From positions 930,001-994,000 of the forward strand of contig NZ_SDPT01000002.1 of NCBI RefSeq assembly GCF_004135605.1: a DNA stretch of 64,000 bases, written 5' to 3'. The DNA is from Sphingomonas desiccabilis (GTDB lineage: Bacteria > Pseudomonadota > Alphaproteobacteria > Sphingomonadales > Sphingomonadaceae). The first letter of the stretch is position 1. Every line of letters begins with the position of its first letter. Of the stretch, positions 54,670 to 62,872 are shown piece after piece. A model generated the notes under the pieces. The model was not told where the DNA came from and did no database searches. It was given only the letters and a program-made list of their open reading frames with translations. The translations under genes and the position numbers were made by a program.

Positions 54670-55722
54670 ATGAAGGCTGCACTCAAGACTGCCGAAGGCA
54701 CGTTCGTCGTCACCGAGGTCGAGCGGCCGATCCTGCCCGCATCCGACTTCGTGCTGGCCCGCGTGCGTGTGGCGGGGATCTGCGGGACCGACCTGCGCCA
54801 CTGGAAAAAGCACGAGCCGGAGCTGGAATGCCACATCATGGGGCATGAACTGGCCGGCGAAGTGGTGGAAGTGGGCGAGGGCGTCACCAACGTGAAGCCC
54901 GGCGACCGCGTCGTGATCGAAACGGTCATGGGCGATGGCGTCTGCGACTATTGCCGCATCCAGCGCTACAATATCTGCGAGCACCTCTACGACGTGCGGA
55001 CCCAATATGTGTCGCGTGCCTATGGCGAATATGTCGCCGGCCCGGCCGAGAAGTTCTACAAGCTTCCCGACCATGTGAGCTTCGAGGAAGCGTCGCTGAT
55101 CGACACGTTTTCGGTGTGCCTGCACGCGCAGCATTTGTCTGGGCTCGGCATCAACGACACGGTGGCGGTGATCGGGGCGGGGCCGATCGGCCTTGGGCAG
55201 ATGATGTTGGCAAAGGCGAGCGGCGCCGACGTGATCATCTGCGATGTGGTGGAAAGCGCGCTGGAACTCGCACGGGAGCTGGGTGCCGATGCGGTGGTGA
55301 ACAGCGCCACCGAGGATGCCGTCGAGCGGGTGAAGGCCTTCACCGGCGGACGCGGCGCGGACATCGTCTTCGAATGCGCGGGCGGCGAGTCGATGCCGCA
55401 GACGCTCCCCCAGGCCACCAGGATGGTGCGCCGTGCCGGCAAGGTCGTGATCGTCGGCGGCTTCGATGCGGGCGAGACGGCGATCCCGCTCGAATGGCAG
55501 CGCATCCAGATGTCCGAGATCCAGCTGATCCCCAGCGCCAGCTTTGCCATGCACCAGATCTACCGCGAACAAGGGATGGTGCTGGACCTGATCGCGAAGG
55601 GGCGCATCGACGTGAAGAAACTGATCACCCATCGCTTCCCGCTCGACCGCATCAATGAGGCCTTCGACACGGCCGATCGCAAGCAGGAAACCGGCGCCGT
55701 CTTCGTGGCGATCACGCTTTGA
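54670..55722 (+). CDS. zinc-dependent medium-chain dehydrogenase (sorbitol/threonine dehydrogenase-like)
   Basis: A 350-residue MDR enzyme. Catalytic zinc ligands are Cys38 (GICGTD) and His59-Glu60 (GHE). The structural zinc site has only Cys92, Cys95 and Cys103; the usual first Cys is Asp89. The cofactor motif is VIGAGPIGLGQM. Its place between two SDRs suggests oxidation of a polyol or sugar. The stop overlaps the TTG start of the next SDR. Confidence 0.9.
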   Translation: MKAALKTAEGTFVVTEVERPILPASDFVLARVRVAGICGTDLRHWKKHEPELECHIMGHELAGEVVEVGEGVTNVKPGDRVVIETVMGDGVCDYCRIQRYNICEHLYDVRTQYVSRAYGEYVAGPAEKFYKLPDHVSFEEASLIDTFSVCLHAQHLSGLGINDTVAVIGAGPIGLGQMMLAKASGADVIICDVVESALELARELGADAVVNSATEDAVERVKAFTGGRGADIVFECAGGESMPQTLPQATRMVRRAGKVVIVGGFDAGETAIPLEWQRIQMSEIQLIPSASFAMHQIYREQGMVLDLIAKGRIDVKKLITHRFPLDRINEAFDTADRKQETGAVFVAITL

Positions 55723-56462
55723 TCGACGGGTCGATCCTTGCGGGCAGGCGGGTCCTGATCACGGGAGGCGCCGGTGGTGTCGGCCGGGCGGTCGCGGCCC
55801 GCATGGTCGGGGCAGGGGCGCACATCCTGATCACCGATCGTCCGGAGGCAGACCTTGCCGGCGTGGCGGCGGAGCTCGGCCGCGGCGCACCGCTTCACGA
55901 TTTCGCGGCCGATCTCTCCACCAGTGCGGGCATCGCTGCGCTCTTCACGGCGGTGGACGAGAAGCTTGGCGGCCTGGACATGGTCATCGCCTGTGCCGGG
56001 GTCGGGTCGGGACCGCTCATGGAAATGGACGATGCGGGCTGGCGCTACGTGCTCGAAAGCAATCTGGCGAGTTACGTCGGCTGCACCCGCGCCGCCATCG
56101 AGCGGATTCGCGCGGCCGGGATCGACCACGGCATGATCGTGCTCGTCGGATCGATCAGCGTTCACATCAAGGCGGTGGGCGAAAGCGTCTACAATGCCGC
56201 CAAGGGCGGCGTCGCCTCCTTTGCCGAGACGCTGCGCAAGGAACTGATGCCGGAGCGCATCCGCCTGACGTTGATCGAACCCGGTGCGATCGGATCCGCC
56301 ATGCAGCCCTATTCGGCCGAGGAGCGGAGCCGCTTCATCGAGGAATTCCAGATGCTGCCGCCGGCCGAGGTCGCCGATGCCATCCTCTATGCGGCGACCC
56401 GGCCCCGCGGCGTCGATGTCGTGACGCTCCGTATCGAGCCCTTGCACCAGAAGATCTACTAG
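55719..56462 (+). CDS. short-chain dehydrogenase/reductase (paralogue B)
   Basis: A 247-residue SDR: LITGGAGGVGRAVA, VIACAGVGSG, Ser in LVGSISV and Tyr-Lys in YNAAKGG. It starts with TTG at 55719, overlapping the MDR stop by 4 bp. It is a paralogue of the SDR at 53890, probably from a duplication within the operon. Lys in AAKGG and the common C-terminal tail show both are intact. Confidence 0.88.
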   Translation: MIDGSILAGRRVLITGGAGGVGRAVAARMVGAGAHILITDRPEADLAGVAAELGRGAPLHDFAADLSTSAGIAALFTAVDEKLGGLDMVIACAGVGSGPLMEMDDAGWRYVLESNLASYVGCTRAAIERIRAAGIDHGMIVLVGSISVHIKAVGESVYNAAKGGVASFAETLRKELMPERIRLTLIEPGAIGSAMQPYSAEERSRFIEEFQMLPPAEVADAILYAATRPRGVDVVTLRIEPLHQKIY

Positions 56463-56537
56463 GACCTACCCTCCGGGCGCTGCGGCGGCGGGCGCGAGGC
56501 CGCCGCAACCGGCAGCATCGCTGCGCGTTCTGCCGCC

Positions 56538-57329
56538 ATGTCCAGCTTCGCCCCTTCGCACCCGTCGCCCGCCGATACCGCGCCCCGCGCCGCCGTCATT
56601 CTGATGGCGGTTCTGCAGATCCTGACGCCGGTGCTTCCGTCGCTGGGGATCGGTGAGCCGATCGGTTCCCAGTCCGACGAGGTCCGGACGCTGATCACGC
56701 CGGCAGGCTGGGCCTTCTCGATCTGGGGCCCGCTCTACCTCGGATCGATGCTGTTCGCGATCTACCAGTTGCTCCCTGGACAGCGGAACGACGCGCTGGT
56801 GGCGCAGCTCCGTTGGCCGGCGGCGGGGGCGTTTCTGGGTAACGCCCTCTGGGCTGCCTACACGCAGCTTGCCGGGCTGACGGTGATCTCGGTGGGCATC
56901 ATCGTGTTCACGCTGCTGTGCCTCCTCACGGCCTATCGGCGGATCTCCGACTGGAAATCGCGCTTCACGACCGGTCAGCGCTGGTTTGCGGTGTTGCCGC
57001 TGAGCGCGCTCTCTGCCTGGCTGACGGCGGCGACCATCGTGAACATCGCCGCAGCGCTGCGCTTTCATGGCGTGGAAGTCGAAGGGGGTGCGGTGGTGAC
57101 GGCGCTCGTCGTGCTGGTGGGCGGCATCATCGCCGCAGCGGCGCTGTTCCGCGGATCGGGCAACCCGCCCTATGCGCTCGTATTCCTCTGGGCACTTTCC
57201 GCCATCTATGCCTCCGGCGGGCAGCAGGCGGGCATCATTGCGGCTTCCACTGCCGTGGCGGCGCTGCTGGTCGTCGCCGGCGCTCTGCTGGGCATGCGCC
57301 GTGCTGGCGCTTCCCGCTGGTTCGGGTAA
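56538..57329 (+). CDS. TspO/MBR-like membrane protein
   Basis: A 263-residue membrane protein with about seven helices. TPAGWAFSIWGPLYLG and LGNALWAAYTQ are the tryptophan-rich signatures of TspO/MBR proteins, which bind tetrapyrroles or other ligands. It is longer than the usual ~155 residues, with two extra helices at the C-terminus. It is not coupled to its neighbours. Confidence 0.68.
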   Translation: MSSFAPSHPSPADTAPRAAVILMAVLQILTPVLPSLGIGEPIGSQSDEVRTLITPAGWAFSIWGPLYLGSMLFAIYQLLPGQRNDALVAQLRWPAAGAFLGNALWAAYTQLAGLTVISVGIIVFTLLCLLTAYRRISDWKSRFTTGQRWFAVLPLSALSAWLTAATIVNIAAALRFHGVEVEGGAVVTALVVLVGGIIAAAALFRGSGNPPYALVFLWALSAIYASGGQQAGIIAASTAVAALLVVAGALLGMRRAGASRWFG

Positions 57330-57423
57330 GTACTTCTAAGAAGAACTTTCCCGTAAACCGAAGGCCGGCAGAAGCCTCATACAGGTAAGCTTCGTCAAAT
57401 ACTCCTGAGGAGGTGCCGTCTGC

Positions 57424-58224
57424 ATGAGGTCAAGCAAAGCACGCAGGAATATGGGGGGGGCACTGTCGCTGGCTTTGCTCGCGACCGGCACTGCTGCCTA
57501 TGGGCAGGAGGAGCGCGAGGAACGCGCTCCGCGGAGAACCCGGATCGCGCTTGGCCCGCAACTTGTGCCGAGCTTCCCGGGATCCGACTCGGTCAGCGTG
57601 CGCCCGCTGATCGACGTCGCCCGCGCCCGTGGCGACGACCCGTTCCCGTTCGAGGCACCCGACGAAAGCTCCGGGCCGATCGTGGCGCGCAGCAATGGCT
57701 GGCAGTTCGGCGTGGCGTTCGGCGTGGAAGGCAAGCGTTCGCGCAACGATACCGACGGCGTGTTGCCGAAGGTGGGCTTCACCGTCGAGCTTGGCGGCTT
57801 CGTGCAATATGAGGTCGCGCCGGCCTTCCGGCTCCGCACCGAGTTCCGGCAGGGATTAGGGGGGCACAAGGGGCTGATCGGCACCGTCAGCGCCGACTAT
57901 GTCGCGCGCGACGGCGACCAATGGCTGTTCTCCATCGGGCCGCGGGCCACCTTCGCGAACGGCCGCTACAACCGCGCTTACTTCGGCATCAGCGACGAGA
58001 CGGCGGCCACGAGCGGGCTTTCCCCGTACCGGGCCGATGGCGGGTTGCAGGCGGTGGGTGCGGCGACCGGCTTCCTCTACCAGCTGACGCCGCGCTGGGG
58101 GATCTACAGCTACGCGAAGTACGACCGTCTGGTGGGGGACCCCGGCCGCTCCCCCGTCGTGCGCAACTTCGGCTCCCGGAACCAGCTGTCGGGTGGCGTC
58201 GCCTTGAGCTACACCTTCCGATGA
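57424..58224 (+). CDS. MipA/OmpV-family outer-membrane protein with a G8 tract
   Basis: A 266-residue outer-membrane barrel of the MipA/OmpV type: signal peptide ending AAYGQ, GPQLVPSFPGSDSVSVRPL near the start of the mature part, and the C-terminal strand ending SYTFR-like with GGVALSYTF. GAGGAGG precedes the ATG. Eight consecutive G (57453-57460) fall at codons 10-12, inside the signal sequence; gain or loss of one G would stop expression, so phase variation is possible. Confidence 0.85.
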   Translation: MRSSKARRNMGGALSLALLATGTAAYGQEEREERAPRRTRIALGPQLVPSFPGSDSVSVRPLIDVARARGDDPFPFEAPDESSGPIVARSNGWQFGVAFGVEGKRSRNDTDGVLPKVGFTVELGGFVQYEVAPAFRLRTEFRQGLGGHKGLIGTVSADYVARDGDQWLFSIGPRATFANGRYNRAYFGISDETAATSGLSPYRADGGLQAVGAATGFLYQLTPRWGIYSYAKYDRLVGDPGRSPVVRNFGSRNQLSGGVALSYTFR

Positions 58225-58476
58225 GTTGGAGCGGCTGAGAGCCGCGGCATTGCCGCCCGCCGGCATCAGGTCAAATCAGCGTCCGCACCTTCCATTAAGG
58301 CTTTTGCGGGAGGTTGCCGGACATGGATCGGCCAGGATCAAAACGGAGGCCCACCGGATTGGCTTGCGCCAAGCCATGCGCAGATTGTAACGGGCCCCGC
58401 CCGCCACGGAGTTCCCTTCATTCGCCAGATTGCCGCCTTACCGTATCGTACCGAAGGTCCCGCCATCGATGCGTCC
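58225..58476. other. 252-bp region holding an upstream extension of the Nudix reading frame
   Basis: The Nudix frame is open from 58225 but has no ATG, GTG or TTG before 58477. From about 58411 the frame reads VPFIRQIAALPYRTEG, which looks like the genuine start of a Nudix domain. ATT at 58420, eight bases behind CGGAG, could be the initiation codon. A hairpin GCGGCT-GAG-AGCCGC at 58231-58245 follows the MipA stop and lacks a T-run. Confidence 0.45.
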
Positions 58477-59538
58477 GTGCGCGTCCTGCTGGTGACGTCG
58501 CGCGAGACCAAGCGCTGGGTGATCCCGAAGGGGAATCTGGACAAGGGAGTCGCGCCGCATGCCGGCGCCGCACTGGAGGCAGAGGAGGAGGCGGGCGTTC
58601 TGGGCCTCGTCTGCCCGACCTCCCTGGGCTCCTATCGCTATCGCAAGCGGCGGCGCAACGGCGCCTCGCTGATGCTCGACGTCGAGGTGTTTCCGCTGGC
58701 GGTCAGCCAGGAACTCGACAGCTGGAAGGAACAGTCGCAGCGCGAGCGTCGCTGGTTCAGCTTGTCCGAGGCTGCGGCCGCGGTCGAGGAGCCGGACCTG
58801 CGCGAACTGATCCGTTCCTTCGGCCCTTCGGAAATGAAAGCAGCAATACGGCGCACCGATCTGCTCAGCACGGTGGCCGAAAAGTCTAAGGTGAATCGCA
58901 TGTTCGGATGGTTTCAACGGCTGCTTCCGAAGACCGGCAATTTCTTCGAGATGTTCGAGGCGCATGCCGTGACGGTGACGGCCGGCGCGGATGCCCTCGC
59001 GCGGCTGCTGCAGGACGGTAATCGCGACCACATCCAAGAGGTGATCGAGCGCGAGCACGACGCCGACGACATCATCCGCGAGGTGCTGCGCACCGTCCGC
59101 GAGACCTTCCTGACGCCGTTCGACCGCGGCGCGATCATCAGCCTGATCGGCTCGATGGACGATGCGATCGACGAGATGCAGGCCGCCGTCCAGGCGATCG
59201 ACCTCTACGAGGTGACGCAGTTCGAGCAGGAGATGAAGGACATGGCGGCGATCATCGTCGACGCGTCGCGCATCACTGCCGAGGCGATGCCGCTGCTCCG
59301 CGACCTCGCAAGCAACGGCGGGCGTCTCCACGAGCTGACCGAACGCCTGGTCCGGATGGAAAGCCATGCCGACGAGATCCACGCGGCCGGCCTGAAGCGG
59401 GCGTTCAAGGAATTGGGGCCGCAGGACGCGCTGCGCTTCTCGGTCCAGCGCGAAATCTACAAGCACCTGGAGCGCATCGTCGACGCGTTTGAGGACGTGG
59501 CGAACGAGATCGACGGCATCGTCGTCGATCACGCCTGA
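58477..59538 (+). CDS. fused Nudix hydrolase and DUF47 (PhoU-like) protein
   Basis: A 353-residue two-domain protein. The N-terminal Nudix domain has WVIPKGNLDKG and ALEAEEEAGVLG, a Nudix box with the two metal-binding Glu but Leu in place of the usual Arg. From residue 142 (MFGWFQRLLPKTGNFFEMFE) begins a complete DUF47 domain, the regulatory partner of Pit phosphate transporters. An internal ATG at 58900 with AAGG nearby could also give free DUF47. The GTG at 58477 leaves the Nudix domain short at its N-terminus. The Pit gene follows by 9 bp. Nudix enzymes of this type act on diphosphoinositol-like or dinucleoside polyphosphates, a sensible link to phosphate control. Confidence 0.82.
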   Translation: MRVLLVTSRETKRWVIPKGNLDKGVAPHAGAALEAEEEAGVLGLVCPTSLGSYRYRKRRRNGASLMLDVEVFPLAVSQELDSWKEQSQRERRWFSLSEAAAAVEEPDLRELIRSFGPSEMKAAIRRTDLLSTVAEKSKVNRMFGWFQRLLPKTGNFFEMFEAHAVTVTAGADALARLLQDGNRDHIQEVIEREHDADDIIREVLRTVRETFLTPFDRGAIISLIGSMDDAIDEMQAAVQAIDLYEVTQFEQEMKDMAAIIVDASRITAEAMPLLRDLASNGGRLHELTERLVRMESHADEIHAAGLKRAFKELGPQDALRFSVQREIYKHLERIVDAFEDVANEIDGIVVDHA

Positions 59539-59547
59539 CGCACCCCC

Positions 59548-60561
59548 ATGCACGAACTCGCCCTGCCGCTGCTGATCGGGTTGATCCTGGTCGCGCTCGC
59601 GTTCGACTTCCTGAACGGCCTGCATGACGCGGCGAACTCGATCGCGACCGTGGTGGCCACCCGGCTGCTGCGCCCCGTCCACGCCGTCGCCTTCGCGGCG
59701 GTGTTCAACTTCGCCGCCTATTTTCTGACGATCGCCTTTCCGGCGCTGCACAAGGTCGCCGACACGATCGGCCAGGGGCTGATCGACAAGGACCTGATCA
59801 CCCCCGCGGTGGTCTTCGGGGCGCTCGTCGGCGCGATGTTCTGGAACGTCGTCACCTGGCTGAAGGGGCTGCCGTCCTCGTCCAGCCATGCCCTGGTCGG
59901 CGGCATGATCGGCTCCGGCGTCGCCCATGCCGGCCTGACCGGCATCCAGTGGGGCGGGCTCAACAAGACGCTGATCGCGATCGTGCTGTCGCCCACCATC
60001 GGCATGATCCTGGCGATGGTCGTGATGCTGGTCACCAGCTGGCTCTTTTCCCGTGCGAGCTCCCGCGCCGCAGAAAAGTCGTTCCGGGCGCTGCACCTCG
60101 TCTCCTCGGGCGCTTATTCGCTCAGCCACGGCCTGAACGATGCCCAGAAGACGATGGGGATCATCACCGTGCTGCTCTATTCGACCGGCTATCTGCAGGG
60201 CGAATTCGAGGTTCCGCACTGGGTGGCGATCAGCTGCTATGTGGCGATCGCGCTCGGCACGCTGACCGGCGGGTGGAAGATCATCGAGACGATGGGCTCG
60301 CGCATTACCAAGCTGTCCCAGCACCAGGGGTTCAGCGCGTCGCTCTCGGGTTCCATCGTGCTGTTCTCTGCGTCGCTGCTCGGCATTCCCGTCTCGACCA
60401 CCCACACCATCACCGGTTCGGTGATCGGCGCCGGCACCGCGCGGCGCGCCTCGGCGGTGCGCTGGGGTGTGGCGAGCAGCGTGGTCGTCGCCTGGATCAT
60501 CACCATTCCGGCATCGGCCGCGGTCGGCGCGCTCTTCTACCTCCTGACGCGGCTGTTCTGA
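59548..60561 (+). CDS. pit: inorganic phosphate transporter (Pit family)
   Basis: A 337-residue low-affinity phosphate permease with about ten helices. The two PD001131-like signatures are FDFLNGLHDAANSIATVVATR at the N-terminus and LSHGLNDAQKTMG in the second half; PSSSSHALVGGMIGSG and GIPVSTTHTITGSVIGAG are the repeated permease motifs. It is preceded by the DUF47 fusion, the usual arrangement for Pit systems. Confidence 0.93.
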   Translation: MHELALPLLIGLILVALAFDFLNGLHDAANSIATVVATRLLRPVHAVAFAAVFNFAAYFLTIAFPALHKVADTIGQGLIDKDLITPAVVFGALVGAMFWNVVTWLKGLPSSSSHALVGGMIGSGVAHAGLTGIQWGGLNKTLIAIVLSPTIGMILAMVVMLVTSWLFSRASSRAAEKSFRALHLVSSGAYSLSHGLNDAQKTMGIITVLLYSTGYLQGEFEVPHWVAISCYVAIALGTLTGGWKIIETMGSRITKLSQHQGFSASLSGSIVLFSASLLGIPVSTTHTITGSVIGAGTARRASAVRWGVASSVVVAWIITIPASAAVGALFYLLTRLF

Positions 60562-60567
60562 ACGGCA

Positions 60568-60584
60568 GCCGCGCCTAGCGCGGC
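60568..60584. terminator. GC hairpin between convergent genes
   Basis: GCCGCGC and GCGCGGC pair perfectly around CTA, which is the stop codon of the SGNH pseudogene on the other strand. It could serve both directions but has no T-run. Confidence 0.35.
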
Positions 60585-61378
60585 AGGCTCGCGTCGAGTG
60601 CCTGCGCGACGGCACGCATGCCGTCGCGGTTCGGGTGGTACGGGACCGGGCCCTTGCCCCCCGCCGCATAGCCACTCGCCCACGGCTCGGCGTCCCAGAC
60701 GTCGTGCCCGCGCGACAGCGCCGAGGCGCGGATCAGGCCGGCGCCCGCCCGGCGCGCGGCTGCGGCGGTCGCCTCCTCGACCCGCCGCCCGAAGCATGTC
60801 CGCCTGCGCCGGAGAGACCGGCGTTCCGGCACAGGGCCGACCTTTGGCCAGCAGCCTGAGATAATCGACGAACACCAGCCGGGCGCCGGGCGCGCGTCGA
60901 TGCACTTCCGCGGCGATCCGGTCGAAGCTCTGCGCGAGCCGTTCCCAGGCCTGTTCGCTCGGCGGCTGAATCGCACGCCCGGCCGCGGCGTTCATCAGGT
61001 TGCCGACATAGTTCACGTCGTTGCCGCCGATCGTGACCGTCGCCAGCGCCGTGTCGGGAGTGAGCGCGTCCAGCTGCGCTGCCAGCTCGTTCCACGGGCC
61101 GAGGATGTGCGCCGTGGTGGCGCCCAAGCAGGTGACGTCGACCAGCGTCAGTCCGCGGATGCGGGCGACTGATGCGCGTAGATGTTCGTCGATCGCCCGC
61201 AGCAGGCAGCAGGCGTGGCGACAGGCTCGGCGATGCCGGGGCCGGCCGCAAAGGAACTGCCCATCGCGATATAGCGGGCGTTCGCGCCGAGCGCGGGCGG
61301 GGCAGGCGCATGCACGCACCCGACGAGTGCGACGAGCGGCAATGCGCATCCGAGCCCGCGGTTGATCGAACGACGCAT
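60575..61378 (-). pseudogene. SGNH/GDSL hydrolase lipoprotein, two compensating frameshifts
   Basis: The start (ATG 61378) gives a lipoprotein signal (LVALVGC) and block I with IAMGSSFAAGPG. Near 61165 the coding sense moves to another frame, which reads GLTLVDVTCLGATTAHILG and ATVTIGGNDV (blocks II-III). Near 60790 it moves back to the first frame, reading VEEATAAAARRAG and ending with YHPNRDGMRAVAQAL, where the catalytic Asp-His block is. One base appears lost at the first point and one gained at the second. As given, translation stops soon after residue 70, so the gene is broken unless the two sites are sequencing errors. Confidence 0.75.
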
Positions 61379-61459
61379 GATCCTCTCGTTCTCGGATCGA
61401 GAGGGTAGCGGCCTCGCGGACGGCCGCGCAACCTTCCCCAATGGGTGCTCTTGACGTCC

Positions 61460-61476
61460 ATGATACAAAGTATCAT
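61460..61476. promoter_or_regulatory. palindrome ATGATAC-AAA-GTATCAT upstream of merC-like gene
   Basis: Seven-base arms pair perfectly around AAA, 31 bp before the ATG at 61508 and just downstream of TTGACG. The A/T-rich dyad is of the size bound by Fur/Zur-type or similar metalloregulators; that identity is inference. Confidence 0.5.
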
Positions 61477-61507
61477 CTCGCGCGCTCGGTAGCGTTGAGG
61501 TGCAAAC

Positions 61508-61909
61508 ATGAATCGTGAGACGACCGCGCGGCGGCAGCAATGGCTGGACGGCGCAGCGATGGGAGCGTCGCTGCTCTGCCTGGCGCACTGCCTGCTGCTG
61601 CCTGTGCTCATCGTCGCGGTGCCCATGCTCGCTGCATTCCTGACGCTGCCGGAAAGCTTCCACGCGCTTGCCTTCGCCTTTGCCGTCCCGACGAGCGCGG
61701 TCGCGCTGGGGCTGGGCTTTCGCCGCCACCGCCACCCGCTACCGCTGGTGATCGCCGCGCTCGGACTGCCGCTGCTGGGTGCCGGGGCTTTCTTGCCCAC
61801 CGGGCCCGTGGTGGAGGTGACGCTGAGCGTCGCTGGTGCGCTGCTGTTGGCGTTGGGGCACGGCTGGAACTGGCATGCCAGCAGCCGCCCGGCGGCCATG
61901 ACCGCTTGA
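61508..61909 (+). CDS. MerC-domain membrane protein
   Basis: A 133-residue protein with four helices and the MerC pattern GASLLCLAHCLLLPVL, in which the two Cys are the likely metal-binding pair. MerC proteins were described as mercury importers; chromosomal copies without mer genes, as here, often belong to zinc or other metal regulons. No merA, merR or merT is in the window. The palindrome upstream probably controls it. Confidence 0.82.
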   Translation: MNRETTARRQQWLDGAAMGASLLCLAHCLLLPVLIVAVPMLAAFLTLPESFHALAFAFAVPTSAVALGLGFRRHRHPLPLVIAALGLPLLGAGAFLPTGPVVEVTLSVAGALLLALGHGWNWHASSRPAAMTA

Positions 61910-61910
61910 G

Positions 61911-62807
61911 CTAGAGCAGCACCGCGTCCTTCGGGAGGAGAGGCGGCGGCAGATCGGTCCGTCCCACGGCTGCCAGCAGTTCCCGCTCCACCGTGCGGAC
62001 GAGGGCGTCGAGCGGCAGGTCGTTCGTCTCTTCCCCGAACGGGTCCTCCATTTCGTCCCCCAAGGCGTCGAGCCCGAAGAAGGTATAGCAGACCACCAGC
62101 ACGACTAGCGGCGTCCACCAGCCTAGCGATTGCGCCAGTGCGAAGGGCAGCAGCAGGCAAAAGGTATAGGCCGTGCGGTGAAGAAGCAGCGAATAGGCGT
62201 AAGGCAGGGGCGTCGCCTTGATGCGTTCGCATCCAGCCTGTACCTGGGCGAGGCCGGTCAGGGGCTGTTCCAGCACCGAGTAGCGGATGTCGCTGATATG
62301 GCCGTCCTCCACCAGCCGGCTGCATGCGCGGCCGACCGCCCGCAAGGCTGCATCGGTCGGGTTTGGCTGGTCTGGCTCGTCAGCCAAGTCGAACCAGGGG
62401 GCGATCACGGCCGCTTCGGGCTTGCCGCGCAGGCGCGCTGCCAAGCCGTGACTGAACCCGACGAGCCCCATCAGCAGCGGCGTTCGGGTTTCCGGCGCAA
62501 GGTGCGCGGTCTGGCGGGCGAAGGTGCGAGCGTCGATGATCAGCTGGCCCCACAGCTTGCGGCCTTCCCACCACCGATCGTAGCAGGCGCTGTTCCGGAA
62601 GCTCATGAAGATCGACAGCGCCAGGCCGATCAGCGTGAACGGGATCGCGCCGAGCTGGGCGAGCACGGCCGGGGTGCGCCCGGCCAGCAGCACGGCGGCG
62701 ATGGCGATCAGCAGCATCGCCGCCAGGCGGGAAGCGATGCTGCGGATGATCGACCCACGGACGCGGAACAGGATGTCCCGGAGGGTGGGGCGAGGGAGGA
62801 CGATCAT
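61911..62807 (-). CDS. bestrophin-family chloride channel
   Basis: A 298-residue bestrophin-like (UPF0187) membrane protein forming an anion channel. SFRNSACYDRWWEGRKLWGQ is the N-terminal signature, and EDPFGEETNDLPL is the conserved acidic loop. YTFFGLDALGDE lies just before it. The start is the ATG at 62807 with GAGG upstream; a TTG at 62813 is an alternative. It converges on the MerC gene with one base between the coding regions. Confidence 0.9.
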   Translation of the reverse strand: MIVLPRPTLRDILFRVRGSIIRSIASRLAAMLLIAIAAVLLAGRTPAVLAQLGAIPFTLIGLALSIFMSFRNSACYDRWWEGRKLWGQLIIDARTFARQTAHLAPETRTPLLMGLVGFSHGLAARLRGKPEAAVIAPWFDLADEPDQPNPTDAALRAVGRACSRLVEDGHISDIRYSVLEQPLTGLAQVQAGCERIKATPLPYAYSLLLHRTAYTFCLLLPFALAQSLGWWTPLVVLVVCYTFFGLDALGDEMEDPFGEETNDLPLDALVRTVERELLAAVGRTDLPPPLLPKDAVLL

Positions 62808-62872
62808 CGGCAAGCCTCAAGGGACGGGCTCCCCGGTTCCGCCATGCGCCTGAGTCGGTGCAAGCCCCTTCG

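Noticed and set aside
58231-58245. hairpin GCGGCT-GAG-AGCCGC after the MipA-like gene
   Set aside because: It has no T-run and a 3-nt loop; it may be a weak terminator but is not called as one.
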